Positions 1-15,000 of a DNA stretch of 64,000 nt are shown piece by piece (position 1 is the first letter of the stretch; each line of letters begins with the position of its first letter). Position numbers and translations under genes: made by a program. Under the pieces are notes generated by a model that was given only the letters and a program-made list of their open reading frames with translations, ran no database searches and had not been told where the DNA came from. The DNA comes from Viola odorata (lineage: Eukaryota; Streptophyta; Magnoliopsida; Malpighiales; Violaceae), in assembly GCA_963691705.1 (NCBI GenBank), contig OY829542.1:60412427-60476426 (forward strand), in the 5' to 3' direction.

Positions 1-3000
1 ATTCTCAATTTCATTGCAAAGTTCTTTGTTGCATCCCAACCAGTCCCAACCAGCTGATAGCTTCCCTACAACGTCTGAAGATAAGAGTACGGTTAAAAGA
101 TTCAATTAATTATCAATTCTTGATATGTTCAAATTGATTATTCAAAATTATGAGACTTGATATTTGTTTTTCATTCGTATTAAGTTGTTCGTCTAATGTT
201 AATGTTTCTCTTTATATTTTTTATTCTTATATTAATAATACGAAGTCACTGTATAATGTGCGAGTGTAAATAGTATCTTACCTTTACATTGCTGTTCAAA
301 CATACGCTTACAAATGTCGTAACTCTCCTTATATGCAACAACGAATTTTACTCCTTTCATCCGCATCCTGGCCAACCTCATCTTAAATTCTTGAAACGTT
401 TCATTACGTACATGTCCCAACGTAGTCACATAAAGAGGGTACAAGATCTGTATGATATTAAACAAACTTAACTTTGTGTGCCAAAAAAATAAAAAAATGT
501 AGATACAAAGTTCGTACCTCTAATATTTCTGGCTTCAATACTTTCTCTCTTTCTTTTACTATGTGTTCTTTAAAGTGTTGTACCTCACTAAGGTATCTGT
601 AGAAGAAAAATAATATGATCACAATAATTTTACCGGCCAAACAAGAAATATTCACATAAATTATAGTGAAGCCATTACTTAATAAGAATAATGATTGCAC
701 ATGCAATAATGTACATAAATTAAATATATTTATTTATGGTGTGTTATGCTACGCTGCGTTGTGAGTGTTGTGCTGTCAAATGAAATAAGCAAGTTGTTTG
801 GTTAGAAACTACCGTGCTTTGAATTATTTTAGTTAAAATGAAATGATCTTTAAAGTCATTAGTTTGTTGAAATTTTATTCCAAAGGTTGTTATATAACAT
901 TAAAATTATAAATACATAAGATTTATTTTTCTTTTTTAAATAAGTATATGTACTATAATATATATTTTTTAAGTAAGTTGCTATATTTTATCTTATGTTA
1001 ATATTTTAAAATAATTTTGTATGTAAAATAATTTTATTTTTATTTTTTAATATAAATAAATGAACTTCAATTTTCAAAAACATGTATTCTCATGCTTTCC
1101 AAATGGAATTAAATTATAACTAAAGTTAGGCGGTTAAAAGGAGACCTTAACCAAACACCTCAGTGTTGTTTTTAGCTACTTAACTTTAAAGGAAAATAGC
1201 TAAAAGCAAGAGTCAAATATTCACGATGGTTTTGATAATTCAAATACTAAGTCAATGAATTGAAGTATTTTTTTTAAAGGTAAAAAACTATTTAGGTATA
1301 TGACGTTTAGTGAATTATACACTTTCACCCTTAAAGTTTTAACCCGCAATTTTTAGGACTAGATATTTATGGATTAATATTGCAAACATTAATTTGAAAC
1401 TGTTTATTTTGACTAATAATCCATGTGATGATCTATTTAATATAATATCTTTATTATACTTTTCCATAAGATTAATAAATAAGAGAAACAAGGACAAGAA
1501 CATATATTCATCCTATAGAATAGTTAATTTGTTTTATCCAAAAAGTATTACTTACTTTGAAAGAGTTGTTTCCATAAGGCCATGAAGCTTGTCTCCAAGT
1601 TCATGTACAGGCCCAGCTTCAACTTCCTTCTTCAATTCCTTCAAATCCTGTTTATATCAGGAAATCAACTTGTCACTTTCTTTTAGCCAACGAACTCTTA
1701 GTAAAACCGACATCATGGAGTGGAAAATGTGGCATTAGTACCTCACTTTCTTTTAGGCTTTTAAGCCACGTATTGGCAATTTGCTTGCACATATGCTCGG
1801 CAATCATCTCCTGATAAGTATGTAGCATTATTATTGTTATTATTTGGTGATTTATCTTAAAATATAACATTAAGTAATAGTAATGATAGTTATAATAATA
1901 ATGGGCAAAAACTAAAATTCCCTAATGTAATTTTTTTTCATTTTAATCATTAATTTACTTATTGTTTGTTTAATCGCCAATTGATAGCGTGTATTTATGC
2001 ATGATTTTCTCTCCATTATTTCATCAATTTAAGGCATAATTCTGCTAATTTACCCTTGTTTTCATTACTATTGCAGATCTAGACCTAAAAAGGGAGTTTA
2101 TGCAAAAACATGCATTTTTGGAGCATTTTGTGCGAATTTGAGCTTCAAGACCAAGGTCGAGGTCCCGACTCCAGAATCGCGTTCAAGGTCCCGAATCGGA
2201 TTTTCCATTCGGGCCCCCGAAGGGCAAAGAGCGTCATTTCCACGTGTCCTCTTGCCAAAGCTCCCATGTGACCTCCCTGACACTGTTCTGACAGTCTGCA
2301 CTGATCACAAAATACCTACCCCTTTGACCATTCCAGACCTTGAGCCCATTCCAGATCTGCCAAAGCTGGTCAAGACCAAGAAAATCAGTTTTATGCTTTT
2401 TCAGCTTTTTGCTTTAGGGGGCATAGATCCATTGTAATAGGCTTTCTTTAAATGCATTTTGTTCCTTAGTTGGGCAGAAGATATTTTGTGATTGTATTTT
2501 CTAGTTTAAATAGAGGATGATAGGAAGAGTTTAGGGCATCTTAGATCATCCATTATCATGTAGTTTTTAGGAAGAACACTCTTAGACTTCTCTCTAGTTT
2601 ATCTCTATAGTTCTTGTTAGCATCTTCACTCTTTGCCGCCGGGCTTCAAACGTTTAGTAACAAGTCTTCTTCCCTTAATCTCTTTATTTTATTATGCTCT
2701 CTTTAATTATTATTTATTTACCTTCAAGCATGAGTAGCTAAATCTTTAATTCTTAGCAAAGGTTATTCGAGGGTTGCAAGGGCAGATTCGAGGCCTAAAC
2801 GAGTTTAATATATTCTTGATGCCATATTCAATTACTTATCATTTTAATTACATTTTCGCTCGGAGTAATTAGAGGTTTGATCAACTGATTATTACTTTGT
2901 GTGAATGCTGCCATTTGTGTGATAAATACAGAAGGAAAGTTGCATGGAACAAGTAGGCATCTATTTAGTCTTGGTTGCGCTGAAGTGGTCTCGAATAGAT

Positions 3001-6000
3001 AAGGTGAGTAGTTGATTGGATCAGGGTCACGAGCCTGACAAATTGAGGGACCTTTCGGTCCAGTTGTGTCTTTTCTTATCTTCATGGGCAATTTGAGTAT
3101 TGCCCTCCCGCATTCGTGCCTGGAGGGATGGCGGACTGTCAAGACTACCTCATATGTGGAAACGGGGGGTAGTTTCTCTTAAGAGAAAAGTAGGGGATAT
3201 CCGAGAAATCTGGTCCCTATGTCACTTCTATGATGTCTTGAATAGAATATTTTTATGCTGATGACGATCGGGACCCCGAATGCAACCCAAGAACACCTTT
3301 TGCTAAGATCTTTCTCTAATTGATTATTTGTGTTTATTATTCCCTTGTTTTATTATTTCTGAATTTACCCACTGATTTGCTTTATTTTATCATTCGGGAC
3401 CCCGAATTGACAACTCAAGGTCCCGAACATTGCTTTAGCTCCCAATCTCTCTTGGCTGACTTGTTTTAGTCAAGTAAAACCCCCCTATTTGTTACTTTTT
3501 CGTATTTTTGTCCTGTGATTTCATTCAAGACCTTAAATCAGTTTCTCTCCATCCAGCCCTTGAATTCTGTTTCGTTTCCTTTATTGTTTTATTTTTAATC
3601 TGGCCTTGTCTAGTGTAAGTCTTCACCAATCTCTGTGGATCGATCCTCTTGCCACGATCTTCAATCTATTTTGTTGCATGTGATAAGTTGTAATTATTTG
3701 TTTGATTGTGCCCTCGACAAGCGCATTATCACCAATCAATTATGTTTTTTTTATACAAACAATAGTTATTTATTGATTTAATTCCTCTATTCGTATTAGA
3801 TGTTCAATCAAACTCTTGTAAGATTAATTTACTCTTTGTATTCATAAAAAAATTCAATTAAACCTCTTAATTAAGTCCCCAAGTTCCTAAAAAAACTTCC
3901 AATCAAACTCACACCTGATTAATTTAAAAAAATCTAATTTAGCCTATTACTAATTAATTTAGTGCCCCTATTGATAAAAAATTCTCAATAAAACTGGAGA
4001 TGTCTTGTTCTTTTTTTAACATATCATCATTATTTATTAATTTAGTCTCTTTTTCAGTAAAAGATTTCCAATCAAATCCTTACTTGATTAATTTAGTTTT
4101 TATATTCGTAAAAATAACTCAATTAAATCCATTAATGATTAGTTTAGTTCTCATTTTTGTAAAAATCTTCCAATTAAATTCGGATATGATTAATTTAGTC
4201 CTCATATTCTTTTAAAAAACTCAATTAAACCTATTACTAATAATTTAGTGCCCGTGTTTATAAAAATTCTCAATAAAACTTGATCCTCGTTGTGCGACAC
4301 CCGAATTGCTACTTATTACTCCCTATGTCCCCTATTAAACGTCACCCGCACTGTAGATACGCATATCGAGGAGGTCGGATGACGCACTATTTGACCCCAA
4401 AAAATTTCGAAAAAAATTTCGGACGTAGGAAAATAATTAACGTACGTTCGAAAAAAAGTACGGAATTTTTTGAGGTCAAATAGTGCGTCATCCGACCTCC
4501 TCGATATGCGTATTTACAGTGCGGGCGACGTTTAATAGGGGACGGAGGGAGTATATAATAGGCATGAAAAATTAAAAAAATGAAGTCACAGAGGTAAAGG
4601 GCATAGCATCATACACGTTGAGCAGGAAGATTGAGCAACTGTTCCTCTTTTATACTTTTCCATAGTTGATGCGCATTTGCTTGAAATGCTACAGCAGGCA
4701 CAACCCCCTCCCTATCAACTGAGAGAATTCTTTCCCTTAATTCAGCAACCTGTAATTGAACATGATATAACTCAAGTATAAAATACAACATTTTATTTAA
4801 AGTGTAAACTACTACAACATTCTAGAGATAAAAACCATCTTTTAAAAGATACAAAGGAATAGCTGACGATGCAAGTCATACCTGATCTTCAAATTTTTTA
4901 TTTTCAATTTCATAGTTAGGCAGACCAAATACCAGTACCTTCATGTCAGTAATCATGATATGTTAAACAAGCATAAACATCAATGTCAGTCAGTTGAAAA
5001 TAAAAATGAGGTAAAAGAATAGGCAAGTCGAAAAAGAAGGGTGTCTTCTTACATGGAAGAAATCACTGATATTACTTCTTTCCAAACCATTTGTTCTTGC
5101 AATTGTAGTCCATATCTACGTAAAATTATGAGTTAAACATGTAGAAAGAACTAACAATTGACGGGATGAAAAAAAAAACGCAGACAAAAAAATTAGGTGA
5201 AAATATTTTTTCCAAAAAAACAACAGAGATAGATATTGACATACCTTCTCCATAGTGCTTTTAATTTTTTCTTCAAGGAGTTCAAGTGGAGTCTACATCA
5301 TCGACGATCACAAGAAAAGAAAGGGACTATATTACCGTACATGTGGAATAGAGTTATAGGAGTATATTACTAGATTATCACCAAATTCAAATACCGTGGT
5401 TTTATCGCGTAGAAGGAAACACAACTTTGCTTTACGAGATCTGTCCATACGCGTCCGTATCTACTCATAACAACCAATAAATACGAGATATTAAGCTGAG
5501 AGAATTTTATTATGCCCTAAGTAAATGGCAGCAAAGAAGAAAAGAATATACAAAATGCGAATGCGAGTTTTCATGCATGGCTCTAATAATTTCATTTTTT
5601 TTCATATGAACTTGGGTCTATATATTTATATATATAGGTTGCACTACAGCACTAGTAATGGTTTAATGCAAAAATATAAAAATAATTATCCGAAATATAA
5701 AATATCAACTTTCCGGAAATAAATAATGGTACCTGCAAAATTGTCTGTAGAAGGGTTAAGCTTGCAGCTTTCTGCCGACCAATGTCATGGCACCACCTAC
5801 AAATGATTTTCATAAATACATCCATTTATATATAATTTACTATTGCGGATACTCTTGCAAAGTGAGGGGTGTCTGTAGGTTGTGGGATTAGAAGTGTCTC
5901 TGTTCACGGTGGTGATGGAAGGAAAAGGTACAGGGATACTGAAAGATTGTTCGTAGTTGTTGCTACCCGATTTTTGACACGAATAATTTAAATCGTCACT

Positions 6001-9000
6001 ATTTATCACAACATTTCCACGTTTTTATTAATTATTATTATTCGTGTCATTTTTATTTTATTTCGTTTTATTCGTATTTTTATTATTTTTCTGTTCAAGT
6101 TTTTATCGATTTCAAACGAAATTTTTGGACCGTTGGTTCGAACAAAAATAACTCTTTTTCCGTGCACACACAACGACTCCTCTCCTCCATTTTCAAAATA
6201 AAGCTGACACACTCCATTCCTTTTTCCAAGACACCAACGGACACCTTCTCCATTTTCTTTCAAAATACAACGGGTCCAAATTGGATCCCATTATAAACAC
6301 ACCACCTGAATTCAATTGAAGGGGTGGCCATCACAAATCAAAATCCGAATCCCCTCCCAAATTAATCAATCCCATTCCAATCCTTCTGCCCAATTAATTC
6401 CAAATCCCGAATCCTCCATTCCAGCCTTTCCCAAATTAATCCCAGCTAAATCCTCACTGCAATTAACCCACTGCAAAAAACCAATTCCAATCCTAAATCC
6501 TCTGCCAAATTAAACCATAAATCCACAACCGAGTTCGATCCAAATTAAATACCAAATCCATCCAGCCAAACCCGAAAAATCCAACTACCAATTAAACAAA
6601 CCAGAAATCAACCCAATTAACCAAAATCCTCACTGCCAATCTCCTAAAATCAGCACTGCCAATTCCCAAAACCAAACCAGTACCAACCAAACAACCCAGC
6701 CCGGCCATTACCCGAGCCAACCAGCTGCCGCCCCTCTGCTCCGGTTCCAAATCCAACTCAAAAATCCGACCCCAAATCACAGCCCAATCACCACCGTTGG
6801 CCATCCAACCAAACACCCAACAAACCACCGCCAACCACCGCAACTAACCCCACTTGCCGCAACCATCACCGTCAGCCGAACCGAACACCCAACAAACCAC
6901 CGCCACTAAAAATCCAATCGCAGCCCCGTCACCTGCACCGGCCTCCTTCATCCACCGAATCATCAATTAAACCAAACCATAACCCGATCCACCGTAAAAA
7001 TCCCGACCGAAATCAACCGAACCCAATTAAATCACCCAAAACCAAACCCAAAATCGGCATCAGCCGCACCAGCCGGCCATCATTCCCGCCGTCGCTACTG
7101 TCCGCTGCTGCTGCCACATCGCCGCCGCGCCGCACTCCACCGCCACCAGCTTCCCAGCCACGCTGCCGCAACCACTGCTCCTTGGCCGGGAGTAACGAAA
7201 AAGGGAAAGAAAGAGAGAAGGAGAAGGCTGCGTCACAGCCTTAAATAAAAAAAGAAAGAAGGAATAAAAACAAGGAATAAGGAGAAGAAAGGGCTGCTGC
7301 CAAAATAAAAAAGAATGGAAGGAATAAAATAAAAGAAAGAATAAGAAGGAGTGGGCTGCGGCCCAACCAAGAAAAAGGGAAAATGGGCTGCGGCCCATGT
7401 AGAGAAAAATTAGAAATGGCTACAGCCCAAGCCCTTTTAATTAAATCGGTACTAACTTTTTCTTCGTATTTTTGCAGGTACCGAGTCCGCGATTACCGTC
7501 CGGATCGAATGTTTCACCAACGTCGATATCGGTGACAATTTTCTAAACTCGAGCTTTAGAGCTCACTTTTCCTTATTAGAATTAATGATTTAATTTATTG
7601 CCTATTCGTATGCATGTTATTTAGAATCGTTAGAATTCTAATTAATTTGTTTACATGATGATTATGCGAAAGAATGCTTTAATTCTATGCTCGTTCGTGT
7701 GCGGCTTTGACTCCACGAATAGATTTTTATTTATGCTTATGAATGTGAATGTGCATCAAACAGTATATTTTATTATGCATTCGTAATGACTTTCGACTGA
7801 CTTGATCGTCGGAGTGTATACGCCGGGGAAACCCTCCGGCGTCTTTTTCAGGTACATGCGGAAGGAACAAGAAGGCGTCGGACGCTTCGCCGACTTCGAT
7901 ATTGGTGACAATTTTCCAAACTCGAGCTTTAGAGCTCACTCCCAATTTATTAGAATTGTTAAATTATTTATTGTTGCTTGTGCTACTAACCTCGGTTTTG
8001 TAGGATAGAATTAATTGATATTCGTCCTCAAGTACACTTTCCTCAACCCTTTTATTTATTCGATGCTTTTTGTACATATTTGTATGGATGATTATTTAGA
8101 ATTAAAATCAATTTGATTGCATGAGAATAATTTGATTAATAACTCCCTTTAATAATTTCACTCAAATCAAACCTTGCTTGAATGAACTAGGTTTAGTAAT
8201 TACTCAACGTTTATTTTAGTAAATGCATGAAATTTAAATAGGATTAGTAATTAAACGTCACAATTGCATGATTATTAATTACTAAAATTCATAAAACCTT
8301 CAATAAATCCATCACAAATCAAAACGAATAAAATCAATCAAAGAAAACTAAACAAAGTAGTAATTAAACATAGGATTTAAATCTCTTCCAATAACTTAAG
8401 TCCCTATAAATTTTTAGGATAGTAAATCACCAAAGAGAATAATCATTCGGAAGCGGAAAGATAGTAAATGGGCCTTAAGCCCAACTCGTAGAAAATACCT
8501 CCATATTTATAATCCCTCTTATCTTTAGAGATCCCCTCATAAAATGCGATTAAATCTTTAATGTTGAATGATCATTTTAATGTATGCTTGTTTCGTGTGC
8601 GGCTTCGTCCCCACGAATTTACTTTAATTTATTCTTATCTTGATGAGTGTGTTTCGTGTGTGGCTTAGACCCCATGAATGTTTTTAATTTATGCTATCTT
8701 GACGAATGTGTTATGTGTGTGGCTTCGACCCCACTTCCCAGTTTTTCTCTTTTCAACGTGTTTTCGCATTCACTCAAAATGGTACTTTGCTAGTCTATGC
8801 ATGCGTAGAATCACCTAGTAAATAGGATTAATCACGTGCATTGGCCCGATGATGAAAGTGGCGTCGCTTTGGTAAAGATTAATAAAACGGTAGTAATCTC
8901 ACATAATTATGCATGTAATCGGACTAATTTTGAACTCGGCTAAATTAAATCGGAATAGGGATACAACCGACCTTTTTTATCTTTTAGAGGACAAAAAAAT

Positions 9001-12000
9001 GATTATTTTCTGTCAAACAACTCGACAACAATTAGGATAAAATCAATCTCACAAACTTAAAAACTAAAGCGATGATACCCCCTCTGAGGGCCAAATTACT
9101 TGCTTTCAACATGATTTTTAAACACCTCTTTTTAGAACCGGTAACCTTTTTAAGGATGAGACTCGGGTGCCTAACACCTTCCCGAGTCCATAAAACGACC
9201 CCGAACCATTGTTCTCGGGTTTAGACCCTTTTTATTTGTGCCTTAGTTTTTATTTTATTTTCTTCTTTTTACGGACTTTTTAGGTTTCCCTAAACCTTAG
9301 AAAAAAATAGGGTGGCGACTTCATTGTTATGTGAATTTCATTTCACGTCCCGAATTTCGCGCGCGACGGTGCGACAGTAGTATTAAGGCATCATCATGTC
9401 TACAGAGTAGGGTGTTGTTGTGCAAATAGCAGCTGGTGTTTTTGCTCCTGGGTATCGCATTTTCTTTTGTTAACTACTTGTTTTGAAAAATATAATTGGA
9501 TAATTTTTCAAATCAGTTATTTATAAAATAACGGAACTGATTAGTGTTGTGTAATTAATTCGTTGAATAAAGAATTAAGAAGCAATTGAAAACAATTGAA
9601 AAACTTACAGGTTGACAATCACGGTGTCAGCAACGGCTAAAGCAAATAAGGCACTTTGTCCCTCAAATGCAGTATCATCCTAAAAGAAGTAACATGTGTT
9701 TGAGAGGTTAAATTAAAATAATTTCGTTTAAAAATTAATTTTCCAGTAAATATGTTGAATATTTACCTCGCCTCTCTCCTCACCATCGGTCCCTTCAATA
9801 TCCATCGCAATCGTGAACGGTCGATCAATAGTTACACAATTCGCAACCCAAATTCCCTGAGTTGTTTGATTTCTGAAATCACACACCATTTTTTATGTCA
9901 ATAAATATATATATAAACACGACTTAAGGGGAAATGCGCTGCATTTTTTATGTCAATACATATTGACGGATCCAGCCCAAGGTCAGGGTAGGCTGCCGCC
10001 CCCTGGCCCAATAAAAAAAAATATTTACCTTCAATTAAAGCTTTAAGTAAAGTTCACCCTATTATCACTCAATAGTATCCTTGGCGTTTGACTCTAGATT
10101 AGAAGGTTGTGTGTTTGATTCACGCAAATCTCCTCTTTTTAAATTTTTTGAGCCCAAATCCCCATTTCCTCATTTCCCAAATCCCTGCATCTCAAAATCC
10201 CTAAATTTGACATCACCTCGATCCCCTTCCCTCCTCAGCTCTGCAGCATAGGTTCGTCCCTTTCCAAGAAAAAAAATTTTTTAACAAAGTTTCGTCCTCT
10301 TTTTCCTGTTTCTTCAATCTTCATTCACTGTATTTAATGTTTGGCCCATAAATATCTCAATTTCTCACGTCTCCAATTTTTTCAATTCCTAGTTGATGTA
10401 GGGTTTGTGTTCTTGGTATATTAAAGGATGGATGTTGGGTTTGTGCAAAAGGGGTTGAATTTTTCAAGGAGGAGGAAGAAGTGGTTGATTTTGTTGGACA
10501 TATTTGGTAGTAATTGGTTTGTAGAGATTATTTTGGATCACTTTAGTTTTTTTTTGGAATGAATTTGTGAAGTAGATGAAAAAAACAGCAAGAGGAAAGC
10601 AGGGATTTATAGGAAACTAAATTCATTAAATTAATGTCATGGTCTTAAAAGATTTGACTTAGGTTACGGTCTCATACTCAGGTGGTGTTTGTAGTTTTCT
10701 TAAACAGTATATCCTTGTGTAACTTAAGAAAATTAATTAGGGTCATAGTAATAGTTACGAGGGTAGTTATTAATTAAAGAAAATAATGAAAATTGGAAAA
10801 TTTATTAAAATGTTTGCATTAATTCATAGCGGTGTATAAGTTATGTGCAAAAATCTGAAAACCAAACCCTCCATCATTTACTGCTATTCATTCGTTGATC
10901 GACAATCAACTGCGGAATTGTATGAGAGATGATATGTTTTTTTTTAATCAGCAGAAAGTTATATTGAATTGAAATGTCATGAAGAACATGACTGAAACTT
11001 ACAAGACACCGCTTTAAAAGCAGTGCAACTGACGTTCTAAAAAACAAACAAAGCCGCAAAGTAAAGGGCAAAGGACTGACTCCCTTGCCCACTATTGTAC
11101 CCGACTCCCCAACAACCTAAATCTGAGAAACACCGAGCTTGGATTCACCGATTGAGTAACCATGCCGGGGATTGAATAACATCGGACAGACTGTAGGCGA
11201 ACCCGTTGTCCTTACTTTTCAACCACCAATGCCACAACGAATAAATCATATTAATACATCTCGAGTCACTGTATTCCGTTTGTCTGAACACGACTTCGTT
11301 GCGAGTCTTCCATATTGTCCAAATGACCGCATAAAACAGGATTTTCCAAGCCCTACTGGTCTGCTTGTCTGTACAAGGTAAATAATTTCCCCACGTTTGC
11401 CACATGTCCGAAAGATTTTGAGGTTGGCACCAAACCACCTGAAGCCAACGCATGATAAACTCCCAAATACCCGAAGCTATCTCACAACGCAAGAAAAGGT
11501 GAGTAACATTCTCCGGTTCCCTGTTGCACATTGGGCAGACATTCAAGGACTCAGGAATCATGTTTCGCCTCATGAGGAAAGTCCTAGTTACAATTCTTTC
11601 TCGAAGTGCTAACCAAAGGAAAAATTCCACTCGGTATGGTGCTAGACTAGTCCAACAAGACTGAAGTAGAGGAGCTGGCTCAAACCTTGATTCTTCCCAT
11701 TTCTTATACCCTGAATTCACTGTGTATGTCCCCGTTTGATCTAATTCCCAACGAAGAACCGGATGTTGATCTCCCCTACAGGGAAGTGGTAACTGAGCTC
11801 TCAAACAAACCCACTCGTCTCTCTCCCACTCAAACAAACCTCGCCTCCACACAGTTTCCCATTCCCACACAGAATCGATCCATGTACCAAATTCCTTGAC
11901 GGTCCCATACTGATTGCTCGATATATGGTATAGCCGAGGATGCTCCAAAGCCAATGGCTTCTTTCCTGCCCAAGTATCCCACCAAAAAATTGTCCTTGTC

Positions 12001-15000
12001 CCGTCCCCAATTTTTATCGAAGTGTTGTCAGTCCACAATTCGAAGAAGGCACTTCCTCGACCACAGACTCCCAAAATATCACGCCATACTGGGGACATCC
12101 TCCCCTCCCTATCCTTCCACAAGTCTCCAACGGAAAGGAGGTTGTATTGCCTACGAACGATATCCGCCCACAACTTCCTGCTACCCCTCAGCATCTCCCA
12201 CACCCATTTGAACAGCAGCGAAATATTCCGGTCTTGTATCCTCCCAATTCCCAATCCCCCTAGAGTTGTCGACCGTGTCACTTCCTTCCAATTCACCTTA
12301 GCCAATCCCTTGTTTACATCGCTGCCACTCCAAAGGAAGCGCCGCATAACTCCTTCACACTGCTTAGCGACAGACTTAGGCATCATGTAGATAGACATGT
12401 TGTAAATAGGAAGACTCGCTAGCGCTGACTTGATCAACGTCACACGCCCCCCCATTGAGAGTAGACGCCCCTTCCATGTTGAAAGTTTTTTCCTCATTTT
12501 CTGAATTAGAAACTCCCACCCTGATTTTCGTCTCGGATTAAAGCCCACCAGAGATCCCAAGTACTTACAAGGTAGCACCTCATACTTACAGCCAGATCGA
12601 GTAGCTAAGATACCTCCGATTTGTTCACTCAGATTCACCCCTACCAAGGTGCTTTTGTGGAAGTTTACTCGAAGTCCTGAATAAGCGTCATACCATCTCA
12701 AAATACCCTTCACTCCCCGGATCTCCTCCTCATTGTTATTTACAAACACCAATGTATCATCCGCAAACTGTAGATGGCTCAAATTCCAACCTGCTGAAGG
12801 GTTACCTATACCTCTCTGGATCCCCACCTCCTCTGCTCTAACAAATAGACGATGCAACCCCTCCGCTGCGATGTTGAATAAGAACGGCGACATAGAGCAT
12901 CCCTGTCGCAGGCCTCTACCCACACAGAATTGTCCAGAAGGAGACCCATTAACTAGTATAGAAACCTTATTCGTGCTAATGCATTGATTAATCCAATTCC
13001 TCCACCTCCCTCTGAACCCCATATGCCTCATCACGTCATCTAAGTACTCCCATTCGATGGAGTCATATGCCTTCTCGAAATCCAGTTTAAAAAGCAGCCC
13101 TTGTTGTTTCGTCTCCTGCAAGTAATGCACCACCTCATTTGCTGTCATGACACAGTCCAGAGTTTGTCTTCCTTTAATGAATCCATGTTGCACTTCACCA
13201 ACGACTTTTGTAATTACCTCGCTCAAACGCCTCGCCATGACCTTGGACACTATCTTATAATAACTACTCACTAAGCTTATGGGCCGATAATCACTGAACC
13301 TCTTCGCATCGTTAATCTTCGGGATGAGAGTCAAGAACGAAGAATTTGCCCCTGATGGGAATATCCCTGACCTAAAGAATTCCTGAATCAATCTGCAGTA
13401 GTCGTCCCCGATAATGTGCCATGCCTTTTGCAAAAATCGCATAGAAAAGCCATCCGGCCCTGGAGTTTTTTGACCGTCACAATCTTTAACCGCTTCCCAA
13501 ATTTCTGCTCGAGTTACCTCCATTTCCAACCTTGACGCTTCCTCTTCCGTCAGTTTCAAAAATCCCAAATCCTGTATCCGAGGCCTGTTCCAGCGGACGG
13601 ATCTGAAAAAGGTCTCGTAGTACTGAACAGCTGCCCTCTTAATGGCCACCGGGTCCGTCAGTCTTTCACTAGGCGTCATTATCTCTCTAATGTTGTTCCT
13701 TTTCACTGCAATCTTTGCCATCCTATGAAAATACCCAGTGTTTCGATCACCCTTAATATTCCACTTTAATCTATTCTTTTGCTGCCAATATCTATCAACC
13801 CGTTCCTGTTGAGCCCAAACTTGAAGCCTATTGTCGTTGTGTTCTCTCTGTTCCTCCTGGGTTAACGGGCGGTCGTCCCCGAGTCGATCAAATGCCTCAA
13901 GCCGATCCTGCAGATCTCTTAGATTGGACTCCACATTTCCAAAGACGTCCTTATTCAAAGTCTGGATTTTCTTCTTCAAGTATCGCATCTTATGAATTAC
14001 CCGGTAATTACCTGGGAACTCGATACATGCATCTGACCACCAACCCGCCACCAAATCTTTGAACCCTCTTTCCTCCCACCACACAGATAAATCTCTGAAT
14101 GGTTTGGGGCCCCAATCCACCCTATCATATCTTAGGAATAAAGGGGTGTGGTCTGATCCATTCTTTTCAAGAGCTGATAGTTCGCAATCACTAATGTAAT
14201 TCATCCACCCTTCTTGAACAAATACCCTATCTATCTTACTCCTGCTAATGGCATTAGACCAGGTGAAACGCCTCCCTACTAGCCTAATGTCTTGCAACCC
14301 ACACCTATCCACCCAATCCTGAAACTGCACCATACCCCGAGAATAGCCCCCCCCATGCAAGCGATCTGTAGGGACGAGCGTTTCATTGAAATCACCCGCT
14401 ACTAATACCGGGATCGTAGCGCTCTCTATCTTTCTACCCAAAATCTCCCACAGTTGACCTCGTAACAAAACCTCGTTGGGAGCATAAACATTCAAAACTG
14501 CACACCTCATATTATTTTCTGTAAGAATACCCTCCATCCAGATAAATCTGTTACCAACCTCTGAATAATCCATCTGGAAAACTTTTGAATCCCACATCGT
14601 AACTAGGCCCCCCGATCTCCCAATCGAAGGAGCATAAACCCATCGTGTCTCATTATTCCCTCCCAACTCGTGTATAAAAAACTCATCAATATCTTCTCTC
14701 TTGCTTTCTTGTAACAAACAAAACGACGCCTGCTCTCCTTGAAATATTTTCTTTATAAATCGTCTCTTCCTAATTGACAAAATTCCCCTACAATTCCACG
14801 AGAATAATTGAACCATTATGTCAGTACTGCACTCGCCACCGGAACCGCCTTGCCTCGCATATTGTCCCTTTCCACACCACATCTCTCTCGATCAAAGGCC
14901 TTGATAGCTTCTTCACTGGCATGGTCGGTTATCGACAATGCACGTCCTATTTCCCAAGTGTCTGTCTCAACCACATTGGCATCAGCTAGCTTGTTCATGT

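Noticed and set aside
4000..4215. Repetitive 71-codon open frame
   Set aside because: It is the translation of a degenerate 51-bp tandem repeat.
7060..7398. 112-codon minus-strand frame in the large solo LTR
   Set aside because: Low-complexity Phe/Leu/Ser translation of a GA-rich tract, with no start context or homology.
11914..12390. Plus-strand open frames of 85-158 codons across the LINE
   Set aside because: They are antisense shadows of the LINE reverse transcriptase frame, with no recognisable domain.
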